From AC-37 sp036389295 (GTDB taxonomy: Bacteria; Actinomycetota; Thermoleophilia; Solirubrobacterales; Thermoleophilaceae): a stretch of DNA of 64,000 nucleotides. The translations under genes were made by a program, and so were the position numbers. The notes below the pieces were generated by a model. That model was not told the origin of the DNA. It saw only the letters and a program-made list of their open reading frames with translations, and did not search any database. How positions within the stretch are numbered: the stretch's first letter is position 1; each line of letters starts with the position of its first letter. Below are positions 50,950-59,631 of the stretch, in pieces. The stretch is from contig DASVQB010000021.1 of the NCBI GenBank assembly GCA_036389295.1, positions 107,415-171,414 on the forward strand, written 5' to 3'.

Positions 50950-52470
50950 CTAAACGGGTGTGACCGCGTTCCGCTTCTCCGGCCACTCGCGGCGCTTCGT
51001 CGCGGCGAGCGCGAGCCGGCGCGCGATCTCCGCCCGCAGGTCCTCGGGCTGCACCACCGCGTCGACCACGAGCTCCGACGCGAGGTGCAGGATGTCGATC
51101 TCCTCCGCGTACTCGCGGCGCAGCCGCTCGACGAACTCCGCCCGCTCGGACTCGTCCTCGATCGCCTGGACCTGGTTGTAGTAGACGGCGTTGATCGCCG
51201 CCTGCGGGCCCATCACCGCGATCCGCGCGCCCGGGAGCGCGATGCAGGCGTCGGGCTCGAACGACGGTCCGGCCATCGCGTAGAGGCCCGCGCCGTAGGC
51301 CTTCCTCACGATGACCGACAGCTTCGGGACGGTCGCCTCCGAGACGGCGGAGATCATCTTCGCGCCGGCGCGGATGATGCCCTGGCGCTCGACCTGGGTG
51401 CCGATCATGAAGCCGGGCACGTCGGCGAGGAAGACGAGCGGCACGTTGAACGCGTTGCAGGTCCAGATGAACCGCGCCGCCTTGTCGGAGGAGTCGACGA
51501 ACAGCACTCCCCCGCGCTGCTTCGGCTGGTTCGCCACGATCCCGACCACCCGCCCCTCGACCCGCGCGTAGCCGACCACGAGCTCCTTCGCCCACCGCCT
51601 CTGGACCTCGAGGAACGAGTCGGCGTCGACCAGCGCGTCGAGGAGGTCGTGGACGTCGAACGGCTTGTTCTCGTCCTCGGGGACGATGTCGCGGACCGGC
51701 CGGTCCGAGGCGGGCGCGGCGGGCGGCGCCGGCGGCGGCTCCTCGCGCCAGCTCGTCGGGAAGTACGAGAGGTAGCGCCGCGCGACCTCGATCCCCTCCT
51801 CGTCGTTCTTCACGAGGAAGTGGCCGCAGCCGGAGACGCCGGTGTGCATGCGCGCGCCGCCCATCTCCTCGAGCGAGACCTTCTCCCCGATGACCATCTC
51901 CGCCATCCGCGGCGAGCCGAGGTACATCGACGCGTTGCCGTCGCGCATGATCACCACGTCGCAGAACGCCGGGATGTACGCGCCGCCCGCCGCGCTCGGC
52001 CCGAACAGCACGCACACCTGCGGCACGACGCCGGACAGCTTCACCTCCGTGTGGAAGATCCGGCCCGCCCCGCGGCGGCCGGGGAACATCTGCACCTGGT
52101 CGGTGATCCGCGCGCCCGCCGAGTCCACCAGGTAGACCATCGGCACCTCGTGCGCCAGCGCGCGCTCCTGGACCCGGATGATCTTCTCGACGGTCTTCCG
52201 CCCCCAGGACCCCGCCTTCACCGTCGGGTCGTTGGCCATCACCGCGACCGGGCGGCCGCCGACCGTCGCCATCCCGGTCACGACGCCGTCGGCGCCGAAG
52301 CCCTCCTCCTCCCAGTTGGCGAGCAGCGCCTCCTCGGCGAACGAGTCGGGGTCCACGAGCCGGGCGACGCGCTCGCGCACCGGCAGCTTGCCCTGCTGCG
52401 CCGACTTCTCGCGGTGCCGGGGCGGGCCGCCGGAGCGGGCGCGCTCGAGGGCGTCCTTCAGGTCGGACAC
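50950..52470 (-). CDS. acyl-CoA carboxylase carboxyltransferase subunit
   Basis: 506 residues. Full two-lobe crotonase fold: VYLVDSAGARITDQVQMFPGR and GPSAAGGAYIPAFCDVVIM in the N-terminal lobe, VGIVANQPKQRGGVLFVDSSDKAARFI and VFLADVPGFMIGTQVERQGIIRAGAKM in the C-terminal lobe. It transfers carboxyl from biotin to an acyl-CoA (propionyl-, methylcrotonyl- or acetyl-CoA). The biotin carrier/carboxylase subunit is not in the window. The HMG-CoA lyase nearby would fit a methylcrotonyl-CoA role, but that is inference. Confidence 0.9.
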   Translation of the reverse strand: MSDLKDALERARSGGPPRHREKSAQQGKLPVRERVARLVDPDSFAEEALLANWEEEGFGADGVVTGMATVGGRPVAVMANDPTVKAGSWGRKTVEKIIRVQERALAHEVPMVYLVDSAGARITDQVQMFPGRRGAGRIFHTEVKLSGVVPQVCVLFGPSAAGGAYIPAFCDVVIMRDGNASMYLGSPRMAEMVIGEKVSLEEMGGARMHTGVSGCGHFLVKNDEEGIEVARRYLSYFPTSWREEPPPAPPAAPASDRPVRDIVPEDENKPFDVHDLLDALVDADSFLEVQRRWAKELVVGYARVEGRVVGIVANQPKQRGGVLFVDSSDKAARFIWTCNAFNVPLVFLADVPGFMIGTQVERQGIIRAGAKMISAVSEATVPKLSVIVRKAYGAGLYAMAGPSFEPDACIALPGARIAVMGPQAAINAVYYNQVQAIEDESERAEFVERLRREYAEEIDILHLASELVVDAVVQPEDLRAEIARRLALAATKRREWPEKRNAVTPV

Positions 52471-52509
52471 GGGATCAGAGGGTAACCGCGCGGCGGCGCG
52501 CCCAGGCCG

Positions 52510-53394
52510 CTACAGCCCGGGGTCGACCGCCACCGGCTTCTCGCCCGAGTAGTCGTAGAAGCCGCGGCCCGACTTGGTGCCGAAGAACCCGGCGGCGACC
52601 ATCTTGCGGAGCGTCGGCGGGGCGGCGAAGCGGCGCTCGCGGTACTCGTCGAACATGATGTCAGCGATCGCCTTGGTCGTGTCGAGGCCGACGAAGTCGA
52701 GCAGCGTGAACGGCCCCATCGGGTGGTTCGCGCCCGCCTTCATCGCGGCGTCGATCTGCTCGATCGAGCCGACGCCCTCCTCGTAGGCGCGGATCGCGTC
52801 GAGCATGTACGGGACGAGCAGGCGGTTGACCACGAAGCCGGTCTTGTCCTTGGCGTGGACCGTGACCTTGCCGAGCTTCTCGCCGAGCTCGAAGCCGGTC
52901 TTCAGCGACTCCTCGTCGGTGGTCACGGTCTGGACCACCTCGAGCAGCGGCATGATCTGCGGCGGGTTGAAGAAGTGCAGCCCGACGAACCGGTTCGGCC
53001 GCTTGGTGGCGGCGGCCTGCTCGATCACCGACAGCGACGAGGTGTTGGTCGCGAGGACAGCGCCCTCCTTGACGATCTCGTCGAGCTCCCTCCACATCTC
53101 GAGCTTGCGCTCGAGGCTCTCGGTGATCGCCTCGACGACCAGGTCGCAGTCGGCGAGGTCGCCGTAGTCGAGCGTGCCCTGGATCCGCTCCCGGACCGCC
53201 TTCGCCTCCGACTCCTCGATCTTCTCCTTCTGCACCGCGCGCGCGAGCTGCTTGTCGATCCGGCCGAGGCCCTTGTCGAGGCGCTCCTGGTCGACCTCGC
53301 GGACCACCACGTCGTAGCCCGCCTGGGCGGCGATCTGCGCGATGCCGTGGCCCATGAGTCCACAGCCCACCACGCCCACCTTCGAGATCTCCAT
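52510..53394 (-). CDS. 3-hydroxyacyl-CoA (3-hydroxybutyryl-CoA) dehydrogenase
   Basis: 294 residues. NAD-binding GVVGCGLMGHGIAQIAAQAGYDV, TNTSSLSVIEQA, the catalytic His in GLHFFNPPQIMPLLEVV and KTGFVVNRLLVPYMLDAIR, then the C-terminal helical domain ANHPMGPFTLLDFVGLD. It oxidises 3-hydroxyacyl-CoA to 3-ketoacyl-CoA. Same strand and 39 bases before the carboxylase, so probably an operon; divergent from an enoyl-CoA hydratase that makes its substrate. Confidence 0.92.
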   Translation of the reverse strand: MEISKVGVVGCGLMGHGIAQIAAQAGYDVVVREVDQERLDKGLGRIDKQLARAVQKEKIEESEAKAVRERIQGTLDYGDLADCDLVVEAITESLERKLEMWRELDEIVKEGAVLATNTSSLSVIEQAAATKRPNRFVGLHFFNPPQIMPLLEVVQTVTTDEESLKTGFELGEKLGKVTVHAKDKTGFVVNRLLVPYMLDAIRAYEEGVGSIEQIDAAMKAGANHPMGPFTLLDFVGLDTTKAIADIMFDEYRERRFAAPPTLRKMVAAGFFGTKSGRGFYDYSGEKPVAVDPGL

Positions 53395-53443
53395 TAGCCT
53401 CCGTCTCCTGTCCTGGTCAGCCCTTCGAGCGCGGGGAGCCTAC

Positions 53444-54223
53444 ATGTCGCTGGTTGGAGTCGAGGACCGCGGGCCCGTTCGCCACGTCGTCCTGCAGCGC
53501 GCCGAGAAGCGCAACGCGATGAACGAGGAGCTCCTGCGGGAGCTCGGGGAGGCCTTCCGCGAGGCGGCCGACGACGAATCCGTGCGGGTCGTGGTCATCC
53601 GCGGCGACGGGCCGATGTTCTCGTCCGGCATGGACCTGGGCGACCTGCGCTCGCTGTCCGAGCACCCCGAGCGGCTGCGCTCGTTCCGCGGGCCGATCCT
53701 GGCCGCGTGGAACCTGGTCGAGGAGATGACGAAGCCGACGATCGCCCAGATCCACGGGGCCTGCATCGGCGGCGCGGCCGAGCTGGCGCTCGCTTGCGAC
53801 ATGCGGACGATGGCCGAGGACGCGGTGCTGGCGATCCCGGAGGTGCGGGTCGGCCTGATCCCGGACGTGGGCGGCTCGTCGCGGCTGCCGGCGGTGGTCG
53901 GGCTGGGGGTCGCGAAGGAGCTGATCATGACCGGCCGCGCGATCGACGGCCGCGAGGCGCACCGGATCGGGTTCGCCAACCGGGTGGCGCCCGAGGACGA
54001 GCTCGACGCCGTCACCGGGGCGCTCTGCGACGAGCTGCTCGCGTGCGCGCCGCTCGCCGTGGGGCTGGCGAAGCGCGTGATGGACGCGGCGGCCAAGCCG
54101 GCGCTGGCGGCCACGCTCGAGCAGGAGGTCACCTGCCAGCAGCTGCTCGCCGGGTCCGAGGACTACTCCGAGGGCGCGCGGGCGTTCCAGGAGCGGCGCG
54201 ACCCGGAGTTCGCCGGGCGCTGA
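53444..54223 (+). CDS. enoyl-CoA hydratase/isomerase
   Basis: 259 residues. Crotonase motifs: KRNAMNEELLRELGEAF, MFSSGMDLGDL, AQIHGACIGGAAELALACDMR (oxyanion hole) and PEVRVGLIPDVGGSSRLPAVVG. The second catalytic Glu position (near GLIPDVGG) is Asp, as in isomerase-type members, so isomerase or hydratase cannot be decided. ATG 53444 follows GGGGAG. Divergent from the 3-hydroxyacyl-CoA dehydrogenase with a 49-base gap, suggesting joint control. Confidence 0.9.
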   Translation: MSLVGVEDRGPVRHVVLQRAEKRNAMNEELLRELGEAFREAADDESVRVVVIRGDGPMFSSGMDLGDLRSLSEHPERLRSFRGPILAAWNLVEEMTKPTIAQIHGACIGGAAELALACDMRTMAEDAVLAIPEVRVGLIPDVGGSSRLPAVVGLGVAKELIMTGRAIDGREAHRIGFANRVAPEDELDAVTGALCDELLACAPLAVGLAKRVMDAAAKPALAATLEQEVTCQQLLAGSEDYSEGARAFQERRDPEFAGR

Positions 54224-54280
54224 GGCGGGCGGGCGCGGGGCGGCGAGCCGGCGCCGCCGCCGTCCCGGCGCCGCGGGGCG

Positions 54281-54772
54281 CTACGCCTCGTGCCCGGGCT
54301 CGATCCGCCTCGCGCGCTGGAACGGGAACGCGCGGCCGTCGCCGCCGGCCTCGCCGGCCACGGGCTCGAGCACGTGCCCGACGTGGTCGCCGAGCGGAAC
54401 GCGCTCGACCACGTCCCCGACGAACCAGCTCGGGCAGCGCGCCAGGACCGGCAGCCCGCGCGGGCCGTCCGACCACTCGCAGCGGGCGAACTTGTCCGCG
54501 TCGTCGCCGGTCTCGCCGCCGAACAGCTCGACGAGGTCGCCGGCGTCCTCCGGCGCCACGTGCACGGCCAGGGCGCTCGCGCCCATCAGGACGCGGTGGG
54601 TCCGGTTCGTCACCGAGACGCAGGCCAGGAACCGGGCCGGGTCGATGCTGCACTGGGTGGCGAACCCCACCAGGCAGCCGGCGCGCTCGCCGCCCGCCGC
54701 GGTGGTCACGATCAGCATCGGGTAGTCGAGCCGCCCGACGACCGCATGGAAGGCGCTCACGCCGTCGTCCAC
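54281..54772 (-). CDS. flavin reductase-like FMN-binding protein
   Basis: 163 residues of the flavin reductase-like split-barrel: DYPMLIVTTAAGGERAGCLVGFATQCSIDPARFLACVS, NRTHRVLMGASALAVHVAPED, and GDHVGHVLEPVAGEAG near the end. It binds FMN and reduces it, or supplies reduced flavin to a monooxygenase. No partner is adjacent. ATG or GTG at 54772. Confidence 0.85.
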   Translation of the reverse strand: MDDGVSAFHAVVGRLDYPMLIVTTAAGGERAGCLVGFATQCSIDPARFLACVSVTNRTHRVLMGASALAVHVAPEDAGDLVELFGGETGDDADKFARCEWSDGPRGLPVLARCPSWFVGDVVERVPLGDHVGHVLEPVAGEAGGDGRAFPFQRARRIEPGHEA

Positions 54773-54853
54773 GGGCGCGAGGCTAGCGGTGAATGCATCC
54801 GGGTCGAGCGGGGCAACGTATTGAGCGGCAGCACTCGAATGACGGAGGTCTCA

Positions 54854-55291
54854 ATGAACGAACGAACGCCCGCACAGCTCTACGCCCTCGCCTTCGGCGC
54901 CACGCTGGTCGTGGCCGGGATCATCGGCTTCTTCTACTCGGCCGACTTCGGCTCGCCGGGCGACGTGGACGGGGTGCTCGGGATCCTCGACGTGAACGGC
55001 TGGCACAACGTCGTGCACATCGCCACGGGCGCCCTCGGGCTCCTGTCGCTCGGCTACGCGGCGTCGCGCACGTACGCCCTCGGGCTCGGCGCGGTGTACG
55101 TGGTCGTGGCGATCTGGGGCTTCATCGTCGGCGACGGCGGCCAGATCCTCGGCTTCCTGCCGGTGAACACGGAGGACAACGTGCTGCACCTGATCATCGG
55201 GCTCGCCGGGCTCGGCGCGTACGCGGCCACGCCCGCGACGGAGGATGCGTCCCGCTCCCGCAGCAGCGGCCCGGCCGCGGCCGCCGGCTAG
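54854..55291 (+). CDS. DUF4383 membrane protein
   Basis: 145 residues with four membrane helices (~7-27, 49-67, 73-92, 105-125) and the family pattern RTPAQLYALAFGATLVVAGIIGFFY, LDVNGWHNVVHIATGALGLL, NTEDNVLHLIIGLAGLGAY. Function unknown; common in actinobacteria. GGAGG lies 8 bases before the ATG. Confidence 0.85.
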   Translation: MNERTPAQLYALAFGATLVVAGIIGFFYSADFGSPGDVDGVLGILDVNGWHNVVHIATGALGLLSLGYAASRTYALGLGAVYVVVAIWGFIVGDGGQILGFLPVNTEDNVLHLIIGLAGLGAYAATPATEDASRSRSSGPAAAAG

Positions 55292-55335
55292 GCGAGCGGA
55301 GCCAGCGCGCACCGCGGCGCCGCCGGGCACCTCGC

Positions 55336-55436
55336 GCCGGCGCGCGCCGCGGGCGGCGTGCGCTTGCGCCTCCCCGCCGGCGCGCCGCGGGCGGCGTGCG
55401 CTGCGCCTCCCCGCCGGCGCGCGCCCCGGGCGGCGC
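55336..55436. repeat. 2.5-copy GC-rich tandem repeat
   Basis: Copies begin at 55336, 55376 and 55413 (GCCGGCGCGC..GGGCGGCG..GCGCCTCCCC), with small indels between them. Non-coding spacer before the SRPBCC gene. Confidence 0.75.
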
Positions 55437-55457
55437 TGGGCGTACGCTACGGGGGCC

Positions 55458-55988
55458 GTGGCCTGGATCCATGCCGAGCCGGACGCCGACGTCGAGGCCG
55501 TGGCCGTCGTCCCGGCCCGCTGCGAGGACGTCTTCGCGTTCCTCGCCGACCTCGAGAACCACTGGCGGCTGACCGGCCGGTTCGTCGAGGTGATCGACCT
55601 CAGCGGCGCGCCCGGCCGCCCCGCCGACGGCGGGCGGGTGCGCATCAGAGGGCCGCTGGGCCTCCGGCGCACCGCGGCGACGCGCGTGGCCGCCGTGCGC
55701 GCGCCGCGCCTGATCATCGGCACCGCGGAGCTCCCGTCGGGCACCCGCGCGCGGGTGAGCTGGTCGCTGGCGGGCCACCTCGACTCGACGCGGGTGCGGC
55801 TCGCCGCCGGCCTGGAGCGGGCGGGCGTCCTCGACCGCGCGCTGCTGGCGCTCGGGGGGCGGTGGTGGCTGAGGCGTCAGTTCGCGAGCACGCTGGAGCG
55901 GCTCGCCGCGGCGATGGCGGCCTCCGGCGGCGGCGCCGAGGGCGGCGCGCAGCAGGCCGCGCTGACTGAAGCATTTACCGACCTATAG
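55458..55988 (+). CDS. SRPBCC (START-like) superfamily protein
   Basis: 176 residues from GTG 55458: ADVEAVAVVPARCEDVFAFLADLENHWRLTGRFVEVIDL and later WSLAGHLDSTRVRLAAGLERAG..RRQFASTLERLAAAM are the strand and long C-terminal helix of the hydrophobic-ligand-binding fold. A lipid or polyketide carrier or cyclase role is possible. Its TAG stop abuts the convergent M28 gene's stop (CTATAG). Confidence 0.75.
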   Translation: MAWIHAEPDADVEAVAVVPARCEDVFAFLADLENHWRLTGRFVEVIDLSGAPGRPADGGRVRIRGPLGLRRTAATRVAAVRAPRLIIGTAELPSGTRARVSWSLAGHLDSTRVRLAAGLERAGVLDRALLALGGRWWLRRQFASTLERLAAAMAASGGGAEGGAQQAALTEAFTDL

Positions 55989-57179
55989 GTCATACAACCC
56001 TTCAGTCGTCGCCGGATCGGCCCAGTCCGCGGCGATTCCCGCGGCCAGGGCGATGCACGACTCGACCGAGGACCAGTCGACGCGGTCGGGCGTGTCGGTG
56101 GGCTGGTGGTAGTTCGTGAACCAGCTCCCCCGCGCCGAGAGGAGCGAGATCGAGGGCAGGCCGGCGTGGACGGCCAGGAGCGGGTCGGTCCAGCCGCCGA
56201 GCTGCATGCGGCGCGGGGGGTCGAGGCCGGCTCGGCGGGCGCCGCGGTCGGCCCGGTCGAGGTCGGACGGGCGGTAGCGCCAGGGGACGATCGAGCCCTC
56301 GGCGCGAACGACGATCGGCTCGCCGGCGCCGAGCGTGTCGAGGCCCAGGACGAGCGTGGTCGGCGGGTCGAGCCACCCGCCCTCCGACCGCAGCCAGGCC
56401 GCCATGCCGCCCATGCCGGACTCCTCGCAGCCGGTCAGCACCGCGACGACCTCGGTGCCGGGCAACGGGTCCGCGGCGAGGCGCTCGACGAGGGCGAGCA
56501 CGCCCGCCACCCCGGTCGCGTTGTCGCTCGCGCCCGGGACGGACTCGTTGCGGGCAACGTCGAGGGCGAGCGCCAGGGCGGTCGCGAGCGAGGCGGCGGC
56601 GGCGAGCCGCAGGCGGCGGGAGCCGGCGGCGCAGCCCGCCGCGATGGCCGCGAGGGCGAGCTTCGGCGGGGTCGAGAGCGAGTCCATCACGTCGGGATCG
56701 GCGTGGCGGCCGGCGAGGCGCGCGAGGGTCGCCCGCGTCCCGACGCCGGCGATCCGCGGGTTGCGCCACGCGATGCCGGTGCGCGCCGTGTCGTGGTGCG
56801 CGACGAGGACGAGGGTCCGCTCGCGCCCGCCGCTCGCCGGCACCCGGCCGACGGCGTTCATGCCGTCGCCGGCCGGCAGCAGGCGGCCGAGCCACTGGGA
56901 GCGGCCGCCGAAGTCGAGCTCCAGCGAGACGAGCGCCGCCAGGGCGAGCGCCGCGCCCGCCCCTCCCCCGCGGGCGGCCGCGGCGAGGCCGGCGGCGAGG
57001 TGCGCTCCCTGCCGCCCGGTCCAGGACCGCTGGTAGCGGAACGGCTGAAGCTCGACGTCGCGCGCGCCGGCCTCGCGGAGCCGGGCGGCCCCGAAGCGGG
57101 CGGCCGCGAGCTCGCCGGAGGTGGCGGAGCCGCGCTCCATGGCGGCGAGCGCCTCGACGTCGCGGCGGACGCGATCCAT
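55983..57179 (-). CDS. M28 family zinc peptidase, second copy
   Basis: 398 residues from ATG 57179 (an earlier in-frame start at 57311 would lie inside the HMG-CoA lyase gene). Motifs: LVAHHDTARTG, GASDNATGVAG, LTGCEESGMGGM (catalytic Glu-Glu) and a C-terminal SWFTNYHQPTDTPDRVDW (His ligand). Hydrophobic stretches at about 55-90 and 170-215 match the copy at 41-42.2 kb, so both are probably membrane-associated aminopeptidases. Confidence 0.82.
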   Translation of the reverse strand: MDRVRRDVEALAAMERGSATSGELAAARFGAARLREAGARDVELQPFRYQRSWTGRQGAHLAAGLAAAARGGGAGAALALAALVSLELDFGGRSQWLGRLLPAGDGMNAVGRVPASGGRERTLVLVAHHDTARTGIAWRNPRIAGVGTRATLARLAGRHADPDVMDSLSTPPKLALAAIAAGCAAGSRRLRLAAAASLATALALALDVARNESVPGASDNATGVAGVLALVERLAADPLPGTEVVAVLTGCEESGMGGMAAWLRSEGGWLDPPTTLVLGLDTLGAGEPIVVRAEGSIVPWRYRPSDLDRADRGARRAGLDPPRRMQLGGWTDPLLAVHAGLPSISLLSARGSWFTNYHQPTDTPDRVDWSSVESCIALAAGIAADWADPATTEGLYDL

Positions 57180-57223
57180 GTCCGGACCGGCCCCGGCGCG
57201 GCCGGCCGCCGCGCCCGGCCCCG

Positions 57224-58150
57224 TCAGCTCGCGTGCCAGTCGACCGGCCCCGCGACGATCACGTGGCTCGACAGGGGCCGTCCCAGCACGCGCTGGGCCT
57301 CGCGGGCGCACTCGACCAGCGCATCGAGCTCGATCCCCGTCGGGTGGCCCATCTCGTGGAGCATCGATACGAGGTCCTCGGTGGCCACGTTCCCCGTGGC
57401 CCCGCGCGGCACCGGGCAGCCGCCCAGCTCGCCGAACGACGACTCGAACGAGCGGATCCCGGCCTCCAGGGCGGCCAGCGCGTTCGCGAGCCCCTGGCCG
57501 CGCGTGTTGTGGAAGTGCGCGGTCAGCTCGACACCCGGGAGCCGCTCGCGCGCCAGCTCGAAGAACTCGCGGACCTGGCCGGGGTTCGCCATGCCGGTCG
57601 TGTCCCCGAACCCGACCTCCGCGCAGCCCGCCTCGGCGAGCCGCTCGGCGATCCCCAGCACCCGGTCGGGCGGCACCTCGCCCTCGTACGGGCAGCCGAA
57701 CGAGACCGAGATCACGCCCTCGCAGCGGAGCCCGTGCTCGCGCGCGCGCCCGAACGTGCGCTCGAGGCCCGCCAGCGACTCCTCGATCGAGCGGTTCACG
57801 TTCTTGCGGTTGTGGGTCTCGGACGCCGACAGGAAGCCGTTGACCTCGTGGAAGCGGTCGCGCAGCTCGAGCGCGTTCTCGAGCCCGCGCTCGTTCGGGA
57901 TCAGCACCGAGACCGACACGCCGTCCGGGACGTCGGCCCGCGACAGCACCTCGCGCGCGTCGCCGAGCTGCGGGATCACGTCCGGGCGCACGAAGCTCGT
58001 GACCTCGAGCCGCCGCAGCCCGGTCCGCGCCAGCATCTCGACGAGCCTGACCTTGTCGTCCGTGGGGATGACCTCGGGCTCGTTCTGGAACCCGTCGCGC
58101 GGGCCGACCTCGCGGATCGAGACCGGGTCGCGCGGCTCGCGCGGCGGCAC
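57224..58150 (-). CDS. hydroxymethylglutaryl-CoA lyase
   Basis: 308 residues from GTG 58150, which lies 2 bases after the SDR stop. Motifs: IREVGPRDGFQNE (catalytic Arg/Asp), EVTSFVRPDVIPQLGDA, FGDTTGMANP, the metal His pair in LTAHFHNTRGQGLANA, and the active-site Cys loop SSFGELGGCPVPRGATGNVATEDLV. It cleaves HMG-CoA to acetoacetate and acetyl-CoA in leucine breakdown. The carboxylase at 51 kb could act just before it in that route. Confidence 0.9.
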   Translation of the reverse strand: MPPREPRDPVSIREVGPRDGFQNEPEVIPTDDKVRLVEMLARTGLRRLEVTSFVRPDVIPQLGDAREVLSRADVPDGVSVSVLIPNERGLENALELRDRFHEVNGFLSASETHNRKNVNRSIEESLAGLERTFGRAREHGLRCEGVISVSFGCPYEGEVPPDRVLGIAERLAEAGCAEVGFGDTTGMANPGQVREFFELARERLPGVELTAHFHNTRGQGLANALAALEAGIRSFESSFGELGGCPVPRGATGNVATEDLVSMLHEMGHPTGIELDALVECAREAQRVLGRPLSSHVIVAGPVDWHAS

Positions 58151-58152
58151 CG

Positions 58153-58902
58153 CTAGACGCGCCCCATCCCGCCGCTCACGCCGAGCGACTCCCCGGTCAC
58201 GTACGACGCGTCGTCCGAGGCGAGGAACGCGACCGCCGCCGCGACCTCGTCCGGCTGCCCCAGCCGCCCGAGCACCGTCTTGCCGACCATGTTGCGGACG
58301 AGCCGCTCGCCCTGCTCGCCGAGGAACTCGGGCGCGGCCATCAGGAGCGGGGTCTCGATCGGGCCCGGCGCGATCGCGTTGCAGGTGACGCCGTAGCGCG
58401 CGGACTCGGCGGCGATCGCCTTGGTGAACCCGATCACCCCGCCCTTCGCGCCCGAGTAGACGGCGGAGCCCGGCGAGCCGAGCCGGCCGGCCTCGGAGGC
58501 GATGTTCACGATCCGCCCGCGGCGTCGCTGCTGCATGCCGGGCAGGACGGCGTGCGTCACCGCCATCACGCCCCGCAGGTTCACGCCGACGACCCGGTCC
58601 CACATCTCCCCGTCGCTGTTCACGAAGAAGCCGAACTCGTCGTAGCCGGCGTTGTTGACCAGCACGTCGACCGGCCCGAGCTCCTCCTCGACCGCCGCCA
58701 CCGCCGACCGCACGGACCCGTCGTCCGCCACGTTCAGCTCGTACGGGCGGCCCTCGACCTCCCCCGCGACCTCGCGCGCGCCGTCGACGTTCACGTCCGT
58801 GACCGCCACCCTGGCGCCCTCCGCCGCCAGGCGGCGGCAGGTGGCCGCGCCGATCCCGCCGGCGCCGCCCGTCACGAGTGCCACGCGTCCCGCGAACCTC
58901 AT
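58153..58902 (-). CDS. short-chain dehydrogenase/reductase
   Basis: 249 residues. Cofactor site TGGAGGIGAAT, NNAGYDEFG, active-site Ser in NIASEAGRLGSPGSAVYSGAKGG (split YSGAK gives the Tyr-x-x-x-Lys pair) and the C-terminal DDASYVTGESLGVSGGMGRV. FabG-like; may reduce a 3-ketoacyl-CoA or a hydroxy acid. Co-transcribed with the HMG-CoA lyase. Confidence 0.88.
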   Translation of the reverse strand: MRFAGRVALVTGGAGGIGAATCRRLAAEGARVAVTDVNVDGAREVAGEVEGRPYELNVADDGSVRSAVAAVEEELGPVDVLVNNAGYDEFGFFVNSDGEMWDRVVGVNLRGVMAVTHAVLPGMQQRRRGRIVNIASEAGRLGSPGSAVYSGAKGGVIGFTKAIAAESARYGVTCNAIAPGPIETPLLMAAPEFLGEQGERLVRNMVGKTVLGRLGQPDEVAAAVAFLASDDASYVTGESLGVSGGMGRV

Positions 58903-58944
58903 CGCCGGGGGAGCCTATCCGCCGTCCGGTAGGCTCGCCCGCCC

Positions 58945-59631
58945 GTGGAGGCCCCCTCCCCCGTCCCGATCGTCGGCGGCACCGGCGCGCTCGGCTTCGG
59001 GCTCGGCCTGCGCCTCGCGCGCGCCGGCACGCCCGTCGTCATCGGCTCGCGCAGCGTCGACCGCGCGGCGGAGGCGGCCGGCAGACTGCGCGAGCAGGTG
59101 CCCGGCGCCGAGGTCGAGGGGCTCGAGAACTCCGAGGCGGCGCAGCGCGGCGAGATCGTCGTGCTGGCGGTTCCGTTTCGCAACCAGTCGGAGAACCTGA
59201 CGAACCTGAGGGAGGCCCTGCGGCCCGGCCAGGTCCTGGTGGACGCGACGGTGCCGCTCGCCGCCGCCGTTGCGGGCAAGGCGACCCGGCTGCTCGGCGT
59301 CCCCCAGGGATCGGCCGCGCAGCAGGCCCAGGAGATGGCGCCGGACGGGGTGGTGGTGGTCAGCGCGCTGCACACGGTCAGCGCCGCGACGCTGAACGAC
59401 CTCGACGTCGAGCTCGACGAGGACGTGCTGGTGGCGGGCGACGACCGCGACTCCAAGCGCCGGGTCGCCGAGCTGATCGCGCGCGTCCCGGGACTGCGGC
59501 CGGTGAACGCCGGGCGCCTCGAGGCCGCGCGGCTGATCGAGGGCCTCACGCCGCTCATCATCTCGGTGAACGCCCGCTACAAGACCCACGCTGGCGTGAA
59601 GCTCACCGGCCTGCCCGACGAGCTTTGGTAG
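58945..59631 (+). CDS. npdG: NADPH:F420 oxidoreductase
   Basis: 228 residues from GTG. N-terminal dinucleotide fold PIVGGTGALGFGLGLRLARAGTPVVIGSRS, then VDATVPL, SALHTVSAATLNDLD and the F420-side segment RLEAARLIEGLTPLIISVNARYK. It passes hydride between NADPH and coenzyme F420. Its stop lies 7 bases inside the start of cofD, so they are co-expressed. Family members differ in direction of flow in the cell. Confidence 0.9.
   Translation: MEAPSPVPIVGGTGALGFGLGLRLARAGTPVVIGSRSVDRAAEAAGRLREQVPGAEVEGLENSEAAQRGEIVVLAVPFRNQSENLTNLREALRPGQVLVDATVPLAAAVAGKATRLLGVPQGSAAQQAQEMAPDGVVVVSALHTVSAATLNDLDVELDEDVLVAGDDRDSKRRVAELIARVPGLRPVNAGRLEAARLIEGLTPLIISVNARYKTHAGVKLTGLPDELW

Noticed and set aside
57180..57311. 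Longer N-terminus of the second M28 peptidase
   Set aside because: It would lie within the HMG-CoA lyase coding region and is Arg/Pro-rich without homology to the family.
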